From the NCBI GenBank assembly GCA_038534295.1, contig JBCAXA010000002.1, positions 124,001 to 188,000 on the forward strand: 64,000 nt of DNA, read 5' to 3'. The notes beneath the pieces were generated by a model. That model searched no databases. It saw nothing but the letters and a program-made list of their open reading frames with translations, and was not told where the DNA came from. Shown one piece after another: positions 17,297 to 24,985 of this stretch. The position numbers and the translations under genes are program-made. Origin of the DNA: JBCAXA01 sp038534295 (lineage in GTDB: Bacteria; Pseudomonadota; Gammaproteobacteria; Steroidobacterales; Woeseiaceae). Numbering within the stretch: the stretch's first letter is position 1; every line of letters starts with the position of its first letter.

Positions 17297-18250
17297 GTGG
17301 AACTCGCGACAATTGCCATTTTTGCTGGCAACGCACATCCGGCACTCGCTGCCGACATCGCCCGGCATCTGCATATCCCATTGGCCCGGGCTCAGGTCGC
17401 ACGCTTCAGCGACGGCGAGATCAACGTCGAGATTCTTGAGAACATTCGCGGCCGCGAGACCTTCATCGTGCAGCCGACATCGCCGCCGACGAACGAGAAT
17501 TTGATGGAGCTGCTGGTGATGGTCGACGCGTGTCGGCGCGCATCGGCTAGCCGGATTACCGCCGTTGTGCCGTACTACGGGTACGCCCGCCAGGATCGAC
17601 GACCGCGTGCGTCGCGCGTACCGATTACCGCAAAGCTCGTCGCTAAACTGTTCTCGTCGGCCGGCATCGATCGCGTGCTGACCGTCGACCTGCACGCCGA
17701 CCAGATCCAGGGTTTCTTCGATATTCCGGTCGACAACGTTTATGCCTCGCCGGTGCTGCTGGGGGATGTTTGGAAGCAGAAATATCAGGATATGGTTGTC
17801 GTCTCGCCCGACGTTGGTGGCGTGGTGCGCGCGCGGGCCCTGGCAAAACGGCTCGATGATGCGGACCTTGCGATCATCGACAAACGCCGACCGCGCGCCA
17901 ATGTCAGCGAGGTCATGAACATCATCGGTAACGTTTCCGGAAAAAACTGCATTTTGGTCGATGACCTCGTCGATACCGCCGGTACGCTGTGTCATGCCGC
18001 TGGCGCCTTGAAAGACGCCGGCGCGACGACCGTGGTCGCCTACATAACACATCCGGTCCTGTCTGGGCCGGCGGTTGAGCGAATTTCGACGTCAGCACTC
18101 GACGAAATTGTCGTTACGGATACGATCCCGCTTAGCGAAGAGGCCGCGGCCTGCGAGCGCATTCGCCAACTATCGACCGCTGAATTACTGGCCGAGACGA
18201 TCCGCCGTATCGCCGACGAGGAGTCGGTGAGCTCGCTCTACGTCGACTAG
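17297..18250 (+). CDS. prs: Ribose-phosphate pyrophosphokinase
   Basis: A 317-residue PRPP synthetase (ribose 5-phosphate + ATP to PRPP + AMP). Starts at GTG behind GGGGAG. Seen: FSDGEINVEI, the catalytic loop YYGYARQDRRPR, VDLHADQIQGFF, the flexible KRRP segment, and the PRPP motif ILVDDLVDTAGTL. Fifty-nine bases after tRNA-Gln. Confidence 0.96.
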   Translation: MELATIAIFAGNAHPALAADIARHLHIPLARAQVARFSDGEINVEILENIRGRETFIVQPTSPPTNENLMELLVMVDACRRASASRITAVVPYYGYARQDRRPRASRVPITAKLVAKLFSSAGIDRVLTVDLHADQIQGFFDIPVDNVYASPVLLGDVWKQKYQDMVVVSPDVGGVVRARALAKRLDDADLAIIDKRRPRANVSEVMNIIGNVSGKNCILVDDLVDTAGTLCHAAGALKDAGATTVVAYITHPVLSGPAVERISTSALDEIVVTDTIPLSEEAAACERIRQLSTAELLAETIRRIADEESVSSLYVD

Positions 18251-18262
18251 CCAAGCCTGGTT

Positions 18263-18290
18263 TTGAGCCCAGCGGCGGCTCTGGTATAGT
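18263..18290 (+). promoter_or_regulatory. Candidate sigma-70 promoter of rplY
   Basis: TTGAGC at 18263-18268 and TATAGT at 18285-18290 with a 16-base spacer, directly after prs. The GC-rich stretch that follows can fold and could be part of the rplY leader. Confidence 0.6.
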
Positions 18291-18373
18291 GCGCGGCCCG
18301 CCGTCGGCGGGTACGGCGCTGTGGCTGGTCGCAAGCCCTGCAGCCGAGAACCAACTTACCAGGAGACAATCCG

Positions 18374-19027
18374 ATGAGTGACAAACTCGATCTGGTTGCC
18401 GAAACCCGCGAAGACCAGGGAAAAGGTGCGAGCCGCCGCCTGCGTCGCGAGGGCAAAGTACCGGCAATCCTTTACGGCGGTAATCGACCGCCGCGTGCAC
18501 TGGCGCTCGATCACAACAAGTTGCTGCGCCAAATGCAGGACGAATCGTTCTACTCGAGCGTGTTGACCATTAAGGCCGGCGAGCGCACACAGCCCGCCAT
18601 CGTCAAGGACGTGCAGCGCCATCCGGCGCGGCAGCAGATCATGCACATTGACCTGCAACGCGTCCTCGAGGACGAGCGTATTCGTATGAACGTACCGCTG
18701 CACTTTCTCAACGAGGAATCGTCAGTGGGTGTCAAACAGCACGGCGGCGTCGTGTCGAAGTTAATGACCGAGGTCGAGGTCACGTGCTTGCCGGCTGATC
18801 TGCCGGAGTACTTCGAAATCGACATCGCCGAGCTCGACATCGATCAAATGCTGCATCTGTCCGACATTACGACCGCTGGCAGTGTGGAGATCGTCGAACT
18901 GTCGCACGGTGCAAGCCACGACCAGCCGATCATCGCAATCAACGTGCCGAAACGCGGTACGTCGGGTGACGATGAAGAGGAAGCGACGGACGAGGCGCCG
19001 GACGAGGGCAGCGAACCCGAGGCCTGA
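18374..19027 (+). CDS. rplY: 50S ribosomal protein L25 (Ctc type)
   Basis: A 217-residue long-form L25 with the 5S rRNA-binding N-terminal domain (EDQGKGASRRLRREGKVPAILYGG) and the TL5/Ctc C-terminal domain, ending in an acidic tail rich in Glu and Asp. It binds 5S rRNA in the large subunit. Strong AGGAGA ribosome-binding site, and a rho-independent terminator close behind. Confidence 0.96.
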   Translation: MSDKLDLVAETREDQGKGASRRLRREGKVPAILYGGNRPPRALALDHNKLLRQMQDESFYSSVLTIKAGERTQPAIVKDVQRHPARQQIMHIDLQRVLEDERIRMNVPLHFLNEESSVGVKQHGGVVSKLMTEVEVTCLPADLPEYFEIDIAELDIDQMLHLSDITTAGSVEIVELSHGASHDQPIIAINVPKRGTSGDDEEEATDEAPDEGSEPEA

Positions 19028-19050
19028 TCGCGCGCCGATTGCAAGCCAGG

Positions 19051-19079
19051 AAAAAGACCGCCGCTGGCGGTCTTTTTTT
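19051..19079 (+). terminator. Rho-independent terminator after rplY
   Basis: Stem GACCGCC, loop GCT, GGCGGTC, preceded by A5 and followed by a run of T. It closes the prs-rplY unit, so pth must have its own promoter. Confidence 0.9.
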
Positions 19080-19133
19080 AGTTATTTCTCCGCGCGGCCG
19101 CCATAGGACGACCGCCAGACGGTGCTTAGGGCG

Positions 19134-19769
19134 ATGACTCAACGCCTTCGCGTAGTGGCCGGGCTCGGCAACCCCGGCGCCAAGTACGAATCGACGCGAC
19201 ACAATGCCGGTTTTTGGTTCGCCGATGAGCTTGCTCGTCGCTACGGTGGCCAATTCCGCCATGAAACACGATTCAATGCCGACGTTTGTCGGGCGCAAAT
19301 CGAGACCGAAAGCGTTTGGTTGATCAAACCGATGAACTACATGAATCGCAGCGGTGGTCCATTGCGTGCGTTTCTCGACTACTACCGGCTCGATGTCGAG
19401 TCGCTACTGGTCGCGCACGACGAAATCGATCTGCCCGTCGCGGCGTTGCGGCTGAAAGAGGGCGGTGGCCACGGCGGCCACAACGGCTTGCGCGATACGA
19501 TCGCCTGCTTGGGCGCAAAATTCTATCGATTGCGCATCGGCGTTGCGCATCCCGGCCACCGAGACGACGTCGTCGACTATGTTCTGAAATCAGCGTCGGT
19601 AAACGATCAACGGCGATTGGATGAGGCCGTCGATCGCGCTGCCGACGTCGTGCCAACGATGATTAGCCGCGGTTTTCAGGTTGCGATGAACGAGATAAAC
19701 CGGCGGCCGGCCGCAGACAAGCCGAACAAACCCAACAAGCCGGAGAACGGAGATACCGATGGCGATTAA
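19134..19769 (+). CDS. pth: Peptidyl-tRNA hydrolase
   Basis: A 211-residue enzyme that frees tRNA from dropped-off peptidyl-tRNA. The catalytic His is H23 in KYESTRHNAG; the other family residues are in MNYMNRSG, VAHDEIDLP and GGHNGLRD. ATG 19134 fits the family N-terminus; a GTG at 19122 would add four residues. The C-terminal tail is Lys/Pro/Asn-rich. The 3' end overlaps ychF by 11 bases. Confidence 0.95.
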   Translation: MTQRLRVVAGLGNPGAKYESTRHNAGFWFADELARRYGGQFRHETRFNADVCRAQIETESVWLIKPMNYMNRSGGPLRAFLDYYRLDVESLLVAHDEIDLPVAALRLKEGGGHGGHNGLRDTIACLGAKFYRLRIGVAHPGHRDDVVDYVLKSASVNDQRRLDEAVDRAADVVPTMISRGFQVAMNEINRRPAADKPNKPNKPENGDTDGD

Positions 19770-20850
19770 ATGCGGCATTGTTGGCCTGCCAAACGTCGGT
19801 AAGTCGACGTTGTTTAATGCCCTGACGGCGGCGGAGATTCCGGCTGAGAACTATCCGTTTTGTACCATTGAGCCGAACGTCGGTGTCGTGCCGGTTCCGG
19901 ATCCGCGCCTCAACGATCTGGCTGATATCGCCTCGCCGGAGAAGATTATTCCGACGACGATGGAATTTGTCGACATCGCGGGTTTGGTCGCCGGGGCGGC
20001 CAGCGGGGAAGGACTCGGCAATCAGTTCTTAGCCAATATTCGCGAGACACATGCGATCGCCCACGTTGTGCGTTGTTTCGACAACGACGACGTTACGCAC
20101 GTCGACGGCCGCGTTTCCCCGGTTGACGATGCCGAGACGATCAACACCGAACTCGCGCTCGCGGATCTGGAAGCGGTCGAGCGAGCGCTCATCAAAGCCG
20201 AGAAGAACGCCAAGACCAACGACAAGGCTGCCATCGCGTGGCGCGATCTGTTGAAGCGCGTCAAAGCGGCGCTCGACGACGGTACGCCGCTGCGGACGCT
20301 CGAGTTCGACGACAATGAAGCCCGCGAGATCAAGTCGCTCAACCTACTGACGCGCAAGCCCGTACTCTATATCGCCAATGTCAATGACGACGGCTTCGAG
20401 AGCAATCCGTATCTCGATCAACTGACGGCGCTCGCTGCTGCAGAAGGCGCCGATATCGTCGCTGCAAGCGCTGCGATCGAGGCCGAGATCGCTCTGCTCG
20501 ATGCCGAGGACAAAGCCGAATTCCTGGCCGATCTCGGTTTCGAAGAGCCCGGTTTGAATCGGGTCATTCGAGCTGCCTACCGTTTACTCGGGCTGCAGAC
20601 GTTCTTTACGGCCGGCCCCAAAGAGGTGCGCGCATGGACGACCCGGGTTGGCGCAACCGCACCCCAGGCCGCCGGCGAGATCCATACCGACTTCGAGAAG
20701 GGCTTTATTCGCGCCGAAGTAATTGCGTTCGACGACTACGTTGGGGCGCGCGGTGAATCAGGCGCGCGCGAGGCGGGGAAGTTGCGCCTGGAAGGCAAGG
20801 ACTACGTCGTCGCCGAAGGCGACGTGATGCACTTTCGCTTCAACGTCTGA
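19759..20850 (+). CDS. ychF: Ribosome-associated ATPase YchF
   Basis: A 363-residue Obg-family P-loop NTPase of normal length. Walker A is GLPNVGKST (residues 9-17); the switch region VDIAGLVAGAASGEGLGNQFL and the C-terminal TGS-like domain are present. The N-x-x-E specificity loop typical of ATP rather than GTP use is the family norm. It overlaps pth and is probably co-translated with it. Confidence 0.95.
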   Translation: MAIKCGIVGLPNVGKSTLFNALTAAEIPAENYPFCTIEPNVGVVPVPDPRLNDLADIASPEKIIPTTMEFVDIAGLVAGAASGEGLGNQFLANIRETHAIAHVVRCFDNDDVTHVDGRVSPVDDAETINTELALADLEAVERALIKAEKNAKTNDKAAIAWRDLLKRVKAALDDGTPLRTLEFDDNEAREIKSLNLLTRKPVLYIANVNDDGFESNPYLDQLTALAAAEGADIVAASAAIEAEIALLDAEDKAEFLADLGFEEPGLNRVIRAAYRLLGLQTFFTAGPKEVRAWTTRVGATAPQAAGEIHTDFEKGFIRAEVIAFDDYVGARGESGAREAGKLRLEGKDYVVAEGDVMHFRFNV

Positions 20851-20856
20851 CGCGCT

Positions 20857-22389
20857 TCAAATCCACGATTGCTTCGACGACTCGGTGGCAACGAGCGCGC
20901 GATCGGCGAGTCGGACGGCAAGCTCGCGCGGCACGAACGGCAGTCGGCGCTGGCCGGCGGCCGTCGCCACGTGCAAGTGACAAAGTCCGTGGCGCGCCAA
21001 AAAGGGTGTTTCTTTCAGCGCTACGAACTGCATCTTTCGCCACAGAAAAACGTCGATGCGTTCGCCAAGAAATCCCTGGCGTAGTGCAATGCCTTGGTCG
21101 AACACGAAATAGCCCCAACGCCGATGGCGCTGCCAGAAGATGGCGGCGGACAACACTAACCAGACCGGCACGATGAGCCATAGCCAGCGGCTTACGCCAT
21201 CGTTGAGCGCAATGGATAGGCCCGCTGACAAGGCCGGCAGCCAGCCATAGATGCGCCAACGCGACAACCAGTAACGCCAGCTGATGGGCAGAAATGCCCC
21301 ATTGCCCTGGCGGCGCAAGAAACCCGTTGCATTGACGTCGAGAACCCCGCCGACGATTCGCCCGAGTTGCGCGTCGCCGACCAGCGGAATGACAAACTCG
21401 CCCTTGGCGGAGAAATCTCGGCCCGCCGCCTGATGGACGGCGAGCTCTGATCGATCTAGCCACCGATGCACGAGACCGCGCACGACACTGATCACTTGTG
21501 CCTTGCGTAACGGCAATGTCTGCGTGCGCACGGTGAAGAGTCCGGCGGTCGAAACATACTCCGTTTGTCGGTCTTCGAGTCGGAAGCGATTAAAGCGCCA
21601 GAAGGAGCTGGCAATTGATAGCAAGATAATCAGTGCGAGCACGATCGTAACGCCGACGAGCGCAAAGACGATGAGATCGAACAGGCTCGCATCCGTCGCA
21701 TCCCACAGTTGTGTCGGCATGACGGAATCCAGCGCCCGTTCCGTCCAACCTTGGGTCTCGAGTGCGCCGAAAGCCGAACCCAGAACTGCCAAAAACACGA
21801 GCGAGCGTTGACTCGAGATGCCGATACGAACCATGTCGAGCGCATTGAGCTGGCTGAGCACCTGGTCCGACGATGGCGGTGTGAATTCCGAGATAGGGCT
21901 TTCCACCGTATCGAGCAGCGCTCTGAGTTCGGCGACAACGTCTTCGCGAACGGCTGGCAGGATCAGCTCGGTGTCGGACGATCCGGCACTGTCGAGTGTG
22001 AGGTCGTAGACGCCGAACCAGCGGTAGATCGGGTTCTGCGACAGGTTCAGTGCTTGAATGCGTCGATACTCGAGATTGAGCTGTTTGCGCGAAAAGACCC
22101 CGGTTCGGAGGACGATGCCCGAGCTGCCGAGCTGAAATCGCGTGTTGAGAAACATGGCGACCGCGTAGACGAGAATTACACCGATTGCCGCGGCGCCGAG
22201 TAAGGAGAGTCGGTCTTTCGAAAAGCCGCCGGTGCTCGCAAGGAAAGCGATCGTCGGGACGATGATCTGGACAAAATTGCGCGCGATCGTTTTCGCGAGG
22301 TCCGCGACAAAGAACACCAGCGACAGCGCTGATACGCGTCGCCAGGACCGGTCTGGCAGCGCTTCAGGATTCGTGGCCGATCTGTCCAA
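20857..22389 (-). CDS. PH-domain membrane protein (YdbT type)
   Basis: About 510 residues. Alternating pairs of transmembrane helices and bacterial PH (bPH2) domains; repeated segments are RTGVFSRKQLNLEYRRIQALNLSQNPIYRWFGVYDL, VSTAGLFTVRTQTLPLRKAQVISV and FDQGIALRQGFLGERIDVFLWRKMQ. That is the pattern of YdbT. The start is a TTG, giving a 26-base overlap with the upstream PH gene, so the pair is translated together. Role unknown; homologous pairs are linked to envelope integrity. Confidence 0.82.
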   Translation of the reverse strand: MDRSATNPEALPDRSWRRVSALSLVFFVADLAKTIARNFVQIIVPTIAFLASTGGFSKDRLSLLGAAAIGVILVYAVAMFLNTRFQLGSSGIVLRTGVFSRKQLNLEYRRIQALNLSQNPIYRWFGVYDLTLDSAGSSDTELILPAVREDVVAELRALLDTVESPISEFTPPSSDQVLSQLNALDMVRIGISSQRSLVFLAVLGSAFGALETQGWTERALDSVMPTQLWDATDASLFDLIVFALVGVTIVLALIILLSIASSFWRFNRFRLEDRQTEYVSTAGLFTVRTQTLPLRKAQVISVVRGLVHRWLDRSELAVHQAAGRDFSAKGEFVIPLVGDAQLGRIVGGVLDVNATGFLRRQGNGAFLPISWRYWLSRWRIYGWLPALSAGLSIALNDGVSRWLWLIVPVWLVLSAAIFWQRHRRWGYFVFDQGIALRQGFLGERIDVFLWRKMQFVALKETPFLARHGLCHLHVATAAGQRRLPFVPRELAVRLADRALVATESSKQSWI

Positions 22390-22882
22390 GAATGTACTCG
22401 CGTAGCTGGGCGCCGCGCGCCTCGTTCAAACCGGGGACGCTGAGATCGGACCCGGAGCCACCGGCGGTAAACACCTGCAGTGTGGCCAGTTTGAATCCCC
22501 GCTCCAGTGGACCGCGATGGAGCTCGACGTGCTGGATGCGATTTAGCGGAACGGCCGTTACCGTTCGGAAAAAAAGTCCGCTGCGAAACAGCACGTCGTG
22601 TTGCCGCACTGCATAAGCTTTGCGCCTCGCCGCGAGCACCGCGTGCAGCAGCATGGCCACGAACACGATAACGAGTATTGCGCTTGCCAGCGCCACGCGG
22701 TCCGGCGGAAGACGTCCAGACGCGACGAGTATGGTAAAGCCAATCCCGGCCAGCGCGAATAGCAACAGCCGTTCGATAATGACTTGGCCGATGTAGCGCC
22801 CGGCCAGACGCTGCCAGTCGATGTCGGCAACGGTCGGCAAGGTCTCTGGTGCGACCGGTGGGTTTTGAAAAGTCTGGGACAT
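22364..22882 (-). CDS. PH-domain membrane protein (YdbS type)
   Basis: A 172-residue protein with two transmembrane helices in the middle (LLFALAGIGFTILVA and VALASAILVIVFVAMLLHAVLA) and one bPH2 domain after them (LFRSGLFFRTVTAVPLNRIQHVELHRGPLERGF). It is the short partner of the YdbS-YdbT pair. ATG 22882 is preferred; a TTG at 22912 would add ten residues. Confidence 0.82.
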   Translation of the reverse strand: MSQTFQNPPVAPETLPTVADIDWQRLAGRYIGQVIIERLLLFALAGIGFTILVASGRLPPDRVALASAILVIVFVAMLLHAVLAARRKAYAVRQHDVLFRSGLFFRTVTAVPLNRIQHVELHRGPLERGFKLATLQVFTAGGSGSDLSVPGLNEARGAQLREYILGQIGHES

Positions 22883-22947
22883 CAAGGCTGGAGGCGGGCG
22901 GAGCAATGCCAATTATACGCGGGCTCAGCGGATCTTGGCGTATACTC

Positions 22948-22976
22948 TTGACGGCCGGCGGGCGCACGGGGATACT
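22948..22976 (+). promoter_or_regulatory. Strong stable-RNA promoter of the tRNA-Met locus
   Basis: TTGACG at 22948-22953 and GATACT at 22971-22976 with an ideal 17-base spacer, followed by a very GC-rich discriminator (CCCGCCCCGCGG), the hallmark of stringently controlled stable-RNA promoters. The first tRNA-Met-like sequence starts at 22996. It would have to drive both tRNA copies. Confidence 0.75.
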
Positions 22977-22995
22977 CCCGCCCCGCGGAAAAATC

Positions 22996-23145
22996 GGTGA
23001 TGTAGCTCAGTTGGTCAGAGCGGCGGACTCATAACCCGCAGGTCGGTGGTTCACAAATTTGCCTGGAGCAAATTTGGACGCAGGAGCGAAGCGAGTGCGC
23101 CCGTAGGGCGAGCGCCATGGATGGTGCGAGTCAATTCCACCCATC
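22996..23145 (+). pseudogene. tRNA-Met copy interrupted in the T-loop by a structured element
   Basis: Bases 22996-23053 are identical to the first 58 bases of the intact tRNA-Met at 23185, through GGTGGTTCA of the T-arm. Then 77 foreign bases follow, and at 23131 the tRNA resumes with TCAATTCCACCCATC. TCA appears on both sides, like a 3-bp target duplication. After that the 3' end differs (CTCAGC instead of ACCACCA), so no CCA is encoded. Removing 80 bases would restore a near-complete tRNA with one acceptor mismatch. Most simply a tRNA inactivated by a small mobile element. Confidence 0.8.
23054..23130 (+). repeat. 77-bp structured element A inside the tRNA-Met T-loop
   Basis: Hairpin 1 is CAAATTTG, loop CCTGGAG, CAAATTTG. 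The middle carries GAGCGAAGCGAG and CGCCC-GTA-GGGCG. The end is a hairpin GCGCCAT-GG-ATGGTGC. No reading frame. Related to element B at 23345, same length within one base and same hairpin order. Confidence 0.75.
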
Positions 23146-23184
23146 CTCAGCAAGAGGGCGGCGAGGAACCTGAAAGTAAAAAAT

Positions 23185-23261
23185 GGTGATGTAGCTCAGT
23201 TGGTCAGAGCGGCGGACTCATAACCCGCAGGTCGGTGGTTCAATTCCACCCATCACCACCA
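23185..23261 (+). tRNA. tRNA-Met (anticodon CAT), elongator type
   Basis: A complete 77-base tRNA with encoded CCA: acceptor GGTGATG with CATCACC, D-arm GCTCAGTTGGTCAGAGC, anticodon loop CTCATAA, T-arm GGTGG-TTCAATT-CCACC. The first acceptor pair is G-C, so it is the elongator and not the initiator. The last pair of the anticodon stem is an A-C mismatch (GCGGA with CCCGC). It follows the broken copy and probably shares its promoter. Confidence 0.95.
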
Positions 23262-23322
23262 AATCAATAAAAAGGGGCCCCTGCAAAGTGGCCCTTTTTT
23301 TTTGATTCGTTGGTCGAAGGAA
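23243..23322 (+). repeat. Tandem repeat unit: tRNA-Met 3' end plus terminator, copy 1
   Basis: From ATTCCACCC of the tRNA T-arm through the terminator to GATTCGTTGGTCGAAGGAA. Nearly the same 80 or so bases recur at 23426-23507. Confidence 0.8.
23271..23303 (+). terminator. Rho-independent terminator after tRNA-Met
   Basis: GGGGCC, loop CCTGCAAAGT, GGCCC, preceded by A3 and followed by nine T. One base in the stem differs from the perfect copy at 23453. Confidence 0.9.
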
Positions 23323-23323
23323 A

Positions 23324-23344
23324 TGAACCACCGAAGGTGGTTCA
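23324..23344 (+). repeat. Hairpin made from the tRNA-Met T-arm sequence and its complement
   Basis: TGAACCACC, loop GAA, GGTGGTTCA: nine perfect pairs. The right arm is the 5' side of the tRNA-Met T-arm. It stands exactly where the rest of a third tRNA-Met would be expected, in front of element B. A degenerate version recurs at about 23508-23528. Confidence 0.7.
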
Positions 23345-23422
23345 CAAAATCGCCGGGAGCGATTTTGGGCGAACTTTAGTTCGCCCGAGCGTAGCGAGGG
23401 TGGCGCCCAGGGATGGGCGCCA
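23345..23422 (+). repeat. 78-bp structured element B between tRNA-Met fragments
   Basis: Hairpin 1 is CAAAATCG, loop CCGGGAG, CGATTTTG. Then GGCGAAC-TTTA-GTTCGCC, then GAGCGTAGCGAG, then TGGCGCCC-AGGGA-TGGGCGCCA. It is flanked by GGTGGTTCA on the left and (TCC)ATTCCACCCATCACCACCA on the right, the two sides of a tRNA-Met T-loop. Compared with element A, both arms of hairpin 1 have changed together. Confidence 0.75.
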
Positions 23423-23425
23423 TCC

Positions 23426-23507
23426 ATTCCACCCATCACCACCAAATCAATAAAAAGGGGCCCCTGCAAAGGGGCCCATTTTTTTGTTGATTCGTTGATC
23501 GAAGGAA
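23426..23507 (+). repeat. Tandem repeat unit: tRNA-Met 3' end plus terminator, copy 2
   Basis: Bases 23426-23444 are the exact last 19 bases of tRNA-Met including CCA, followed by the same spacer, terminator and GATTCGTTG tail as in copy 1. No D-arm or anticodon arm precedes it, so it cannot make a tRNA. Confidence 0.8.
23453..23487 (+). terminator. Second rho-independent terminator of the tRNA-Met locus
   Basis: GGGGCCCC-TGCAAA-GGGGCCC with A5 before and a T-rich run after. Duplicate of the one at 23271. Confidence 0.85.
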
Positions 23508-23626
23508 CGAACCTACCGTGGTCGGTCAAAGATTCGCGTGGCGCAATGTTTGGCACGCTTTCCTCCACTAGCGCTAGGCTTGAGTTGGGCGCCACCTTGC
23601 CTTTTTCTAATCCCGGTACGCAGAGC

Positions 23627-24397
23627 ATGGACCCGAAAACCAGGCTGCTTGAGCGGCTAGATCAAATCGCAATACAGATTTCGAAGCGCGACGGTACGTT
23701 GGCATTGCTCGGTCTCGGATCAACCGGCCGCGATACGGACCGCCTCGACCAGTACTCCGATCTCGATTTTTTCGTCATCGTCGAGGCGAGCACCAAGCAG
23801 CAATTCATTGCAGACCTTGCTTGGCTCCGGGGCATTCGCCCGCTCGTTTACTCATTTAAAAATACCGTTGATGGGCACAAGGCGCTTTTCGACGACGGCA
23901 TATTCTGTGAGTTTGCAGTCTTGAGTCCCGATGAGCTCATGTCTATCCCGTTCGACAACGCGCGGCTGATTTGGGCGCGGGACGGGTTCGATGTTACGTC
24001 GCTTGAGCCGTCGTCGCGGACTCCGCATTTCGGTGAGGCGGACGAAGGCTTCCTGGTTGGTGAGGTGCTAACCAATCTTTACGTCGGCCTCGGACGATAC
24101 GCACGCGGTGAGAGACTTTCCGCGTGCTTCTTCATTCAGCACCATGCCGTAACCAAGTTGCTCGACCTGCTCGAACTGTGGGGCGAGAGCACGGATGCCA
24201 GTAGGGACAGGTTCTCAAACGAGCGTCGCTTCGAGCAACGCTGGCCGAAACACGTCCCCCTGATCAAAGCGTTGACCCCCGGCTATGCGCGTACGCCCGA
24301 GGCCGCAGAGCGAATGCTCGATTTCCTGTCTGAGCATGTTGACGTCAATCCGAGTATCGCCAGCGAAATACGCCGCTTGCTTGATCGTTGCCGTTAG
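23627..24397 (+). CDS. Nucleotidyltransferase-domain protein
   Basis: About 256 residues from ATG 23627. The N-terminal part is a minimal nucleotidyltransferase domain: LLGLGSTGRDTDRLDQYSDLDFFV, with GS at 31-32 and the metal-binding D-x-D at 45 and 47. The rest is helical, as in aminoglycoside adenylyltransferase-like proteins of unknown substrate. The ORF is open further upstream (to 23495), but those residues overlap the duplicated tRNA tail and look non-coding. Weak ribosome-binding site. No toxin or antitoxin partner is visible, because the convergent neighbour is a pseudogene. Confidence 0.75.
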   Translation: MDPKTRLLERLDQIAIQISKRDGTLALLGLGSTGRDTDRLDQYSDLDFFVIVEASTKQQFIADLAWLRGIRPLVYSFKNTVDGHKALFDDGIFCEFAVLSPDELMSIPFDNARLIWARDGFDVTSLEPSSRTPHFGEADEGFLVGEVLTNLYVGLGRYARGERLSACFFIQHHAVTKLLDLLELWGESTDASRDRFSNERRFEQRWPKHVPLIKALTPGYARTPEAAERMLDFLSEHVDVNPSIASEIRRLLDRCR

Positions 24398-24411
24398 CCG
24401 TTTTGAATCGC

Positions 24412-24792
24412 TTACGCCCGCCTATGAGCCTTTGATTGCCGCAACCGCTTGCCGCGCAATCTCCGACTCCTCGTCGGTCTCAATCGCCAACACACGCACG
24501 CGGCTTCGCGCACTGCTGACATCGCGCGGTTGGGCCCCGTCCCTCCGTGTCTGGTCGTCATCGATCTCGATTCCAATCGTCGACAGGTCTCGGCACACGG
24601 CGCGCCCCAATGCCCGAGCAGCCGATGTTTGATGTGCTCAACGGCCAGTGGTTCGCGCAGCAGCGGGTTGTCGCGCAAATAGATCATGCCGGCGGCGAGA
24701 TAGTTGCACGCTCGCCAGTAGCCATCGATGCCCGCAAGGGCTTCAGGGGACAATGGAGTCGTATCGCTCGGCTTGGGATTCGCACTTGCCAT
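24412..24792 (-). pseudogene. Deletion scar: phosphoketolase start joined to acetate kinase end
   Basis: From ATG 24792, behind an intact AAGGAAG site, about 57 codons read as the phosphoketolase N-terminus (LSPEALAGIDGYWRACNYLAAGMIYLRDNP..., HIKHRLLGHWG). At about 24610 the match ends. In another frame of the same strand, 24607-24425 reads as an acetate kinase C-terminus (RAVCRDLSTIGIEID, SSARSRVRVLAIETDEE, IARQAVAAI). The simplest reading is a former xfp-ackA operon with one internal deletion joining the first gene's start to the second gene's end, out of frame. Neither enzyme can be made; a 126-residue hybrid peptide could. Confidence 0.85.
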
Positions 24793-24909
24793 TGATTTGC
24801 TTCCTTTCTCGATGGATCTGGTTCGTCACCTAACGGCAACATCGCATGCGGCTGTTAAGAAACTAAGAAATGCGGCGATCGATTGTCCCGGGAATCGGCC
24901 GGAGGGCGC

Positions 24910-24935
24910 AAAAAAAAGCCCCTCTCGTGAGGGGC
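24910..24935 (-). terminator. Rho-independent terminator of the VPLPA-CTERM gene
   Basis: Read on the minus strand: GCCCCTC, ACGA, GAGGGGC, then eight T. It lies about 50 bases beyond the stop codon. Confidence 0.9.
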
Positions 24936-24985
24936 CCAGAGTCCGATCTCTGACGGGCGGTGGATCGCCGCCGCAGGACGGGGGG

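Noticed and set aside
22996..23145. Treating the 77-base insert as a tRNA intron
   Set aside because: Known bacterial tRNA introns are self-splicing and usually lie in the anticodon loop. The insert is too short and lacks group I or II features. The 3' end has lost CCA and one acceptor pair, and element B occurs with only a tRNA fragment.
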